Origin: Bacillota bacterium
GTDB lineage: Bacteria > Bacillota > Clostridia > Oscillospirales > CAG-272
Direction: 5' to 3'
NCBI GenBank assembly: GCA_021199825.1
Contig: JAJQHI010000088.1
Location: forward strand, 1-5,801
DNA length: 5,801 nt
Within the stretch, counting starts at the first letter, position 1. Every line of letters begins with the position of its first letter. A program made the translations under genes and the position numbers. Shown in pieces: positions 5,055 through 5,801 of the stretch. Below the pieces are notes generated by a model. It did no database searches, was not told the origin of the DNA, and saw only the letters and a program-made list of their open reading frames with translations.

Positions 5055-5801
5055 ATGAATTTCAAGGAATCCGCGCCCGTCAAAAAGATGGGCAAAATCA
5101 CATCGAATATGTATAGGTTCGGCTGGAACGAGCGCAATGGAGGCAATATCAGCCTGCTGCTTGATGAGGACGAGGTGACCCCATATGTTGATACAAAGTG
5201 CGTCATAAGAGCGATTCCGACGGGCTTTGACGCGCTCTCCTTGGCGGGAAAGTATTTTCTCGTGACGGGAACGGGCAAATATTTCAGAAACGTTGAGGAC
5301 GACCCTGAAAACACCCTGGGGCTTGTCAGAATATCGCAGTCAGGGGACGCGGCGGAGCTTTTGTGGGGATACTCCGACGGGGGCAAATTCACAAGCGAAT
5401 TTCCCGCGCATATGATGAGCCACATGGCGCGCCTCTCGGTTGACCCGGAAAACCGCGTTGTGATGCACTGCCACCCGACATACACCCTGGCGATGAACTA
5501 TGTTCATGAGCTGTCCGATGAGGCGTTCACGCATACCCTTTGGCAGATGTGCACTGAATGCATTGTTGTTTTCCCTGAGGGGGTCGGCGTTTTGCCGTGG
5601 ATGCTCTGCGGCACAAATGAAATAGGCGCGGCAACATCCGTAAAAATGAAGGAATTCCGCACGGTCATTTGGGGTATGCACGGAATTTACTGCGCGGGGA
5701 AAACGCTCGATGAAACCTTCGGGCTTGTCGAAACAGTCGAAAAGGCTGCTGAGATTTATATGCTCACGCTGCCGGCTCCGCGAATCAATACAATCAAGGA
5801 C
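5055..5801 (+). CDS. rhaD: Rhamnulose-1-phosphate aldolase, first 249 residues (cut by the right edge)
   Basis: This class II aldolase splits L-rhamnulose 1-phosphate into dihydroxyacetone phosphate and L-lactaldehyde, the last specific step of rhamnose breakdown. It aligns from end to end with the remembered Escherichia coli RhaD (274 residues), so roughly 25 residues are missing. Shared landmarks are GWNERNGGN (23-31), VTGTGKYFRNV (70-80), SEFPAH (114-119) with the catalytic E115, MHCHPT (137-142) and MHGIY (208-212). They give the zinc ligands H138, H140 and H209. TECIVVFPEGVGVLPWM (167-183) and LDETFGL (218-224) also match closely. GGAGG (5045-5049) lies five bases before the ATG. The gene starts 31 bases after the csaB stop with no terminator between, so it is probably cotranscribed. 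Other rha genes are not in the window. The frame is open to the last base. Confidence 0.95.
   Translation, partial: MNFKESAPVKKMGKITSNMYRFGWNERNGGNISLLLDEDEVTPYVDTKCVIRAIPTGFDALSLAGKYFLVTGTGKYFRNVEDDPENTLGLVRISQSGDAAELLWGYSDGGKFTSEFPAHMMSHMARLSVDPENRVVMHCHPTYTLAMNYVHELSDEAFTHTLWQMCTECIVVFPEGVGVLPWMLCGTNEIGAATSVKMKEFRTVIWGMHGIYCAGKTLDETFGLVETVEKAAEIYMLTLPAPRINTIKD

Noticed and set aside
5030..5681. Long minus-strand open frames opposite rhaD (5030-5485, 5340-5681)
   Set aside because: They are antisense shadows of a clear rhaD frame, with no ribosome binding site and no recognisable protein.

Overview
The window looks like a chromosomal piece of a Gram-positive-type anaerobe of the class Clostridia, probably near Oscillospirales/Ruminococcaceae. 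The evidence is AGGAGG-type ribosome binding sites before most genes, SigA-type promoters, and a DUF1836–DegV pair of Firmicutes type. A CsaB-type cell-wall pyruvyl transferase and meso-diaminopimelate synthesis (dapF) fit the same picture. The taxonomic placement is inferred from family resemblance, not from a search.

Layout. Bases 1-842 read leftward and hold two independent transcription units. One is dapF (5' part only; it runs off the left edge), with a TTGACA-N17-TAAAAT promoter. The other is a single tRNA-Gln(CUG), with a perfect-consensus TTGACA-N17-TATAAT promoter and its own hairpin/T-tract terminator. Bases 843-1270 are the divergent intergenic region. Its right two thirds (949-1231) is a striking repeat array: two 89-bp direct repeats (86/89 identical), each folding into two long hairpins, with a fifth related hairpin between them. 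All five hairpins end in a three-base A-Y-A loop closed by C-G. Promoter-like elements lie around and within the array.

Bases 1284-5801 read rightward as an apparent operon with gaps of 24 to 35 bases and no visible terminator. The order is a DUF1836 helix-turn-helix protein, a DegV-family fatty-acid-binding protein, a 748-residue fusion of a GT4-like glycosyltransferase with a CsaB polysaccharide pyruvyl transferase, and rhaD (L-rhamnulose-1-phosphate aldolase, cut by the right edge after 249 codons).

Possible joint role (inference). DegV binds fatty acids for phospholipid synthesis. The fusion protein would build and pyruvylate a secondary cell-wall polysaccharide of the kind that anchors SLH-domain surface proteins. 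DUF1836 is a probable DNA-binding regulator at the head of the operon. This suggests an envelope-related operon. RhaD is a sugar-catabolism enzyme whose link to the others is not obvious. The best candidates for something undescribed are the paired-hairpin repeat family in the leader of this operon and the one-chain glycosyltransferase–pyruvyl transferase.
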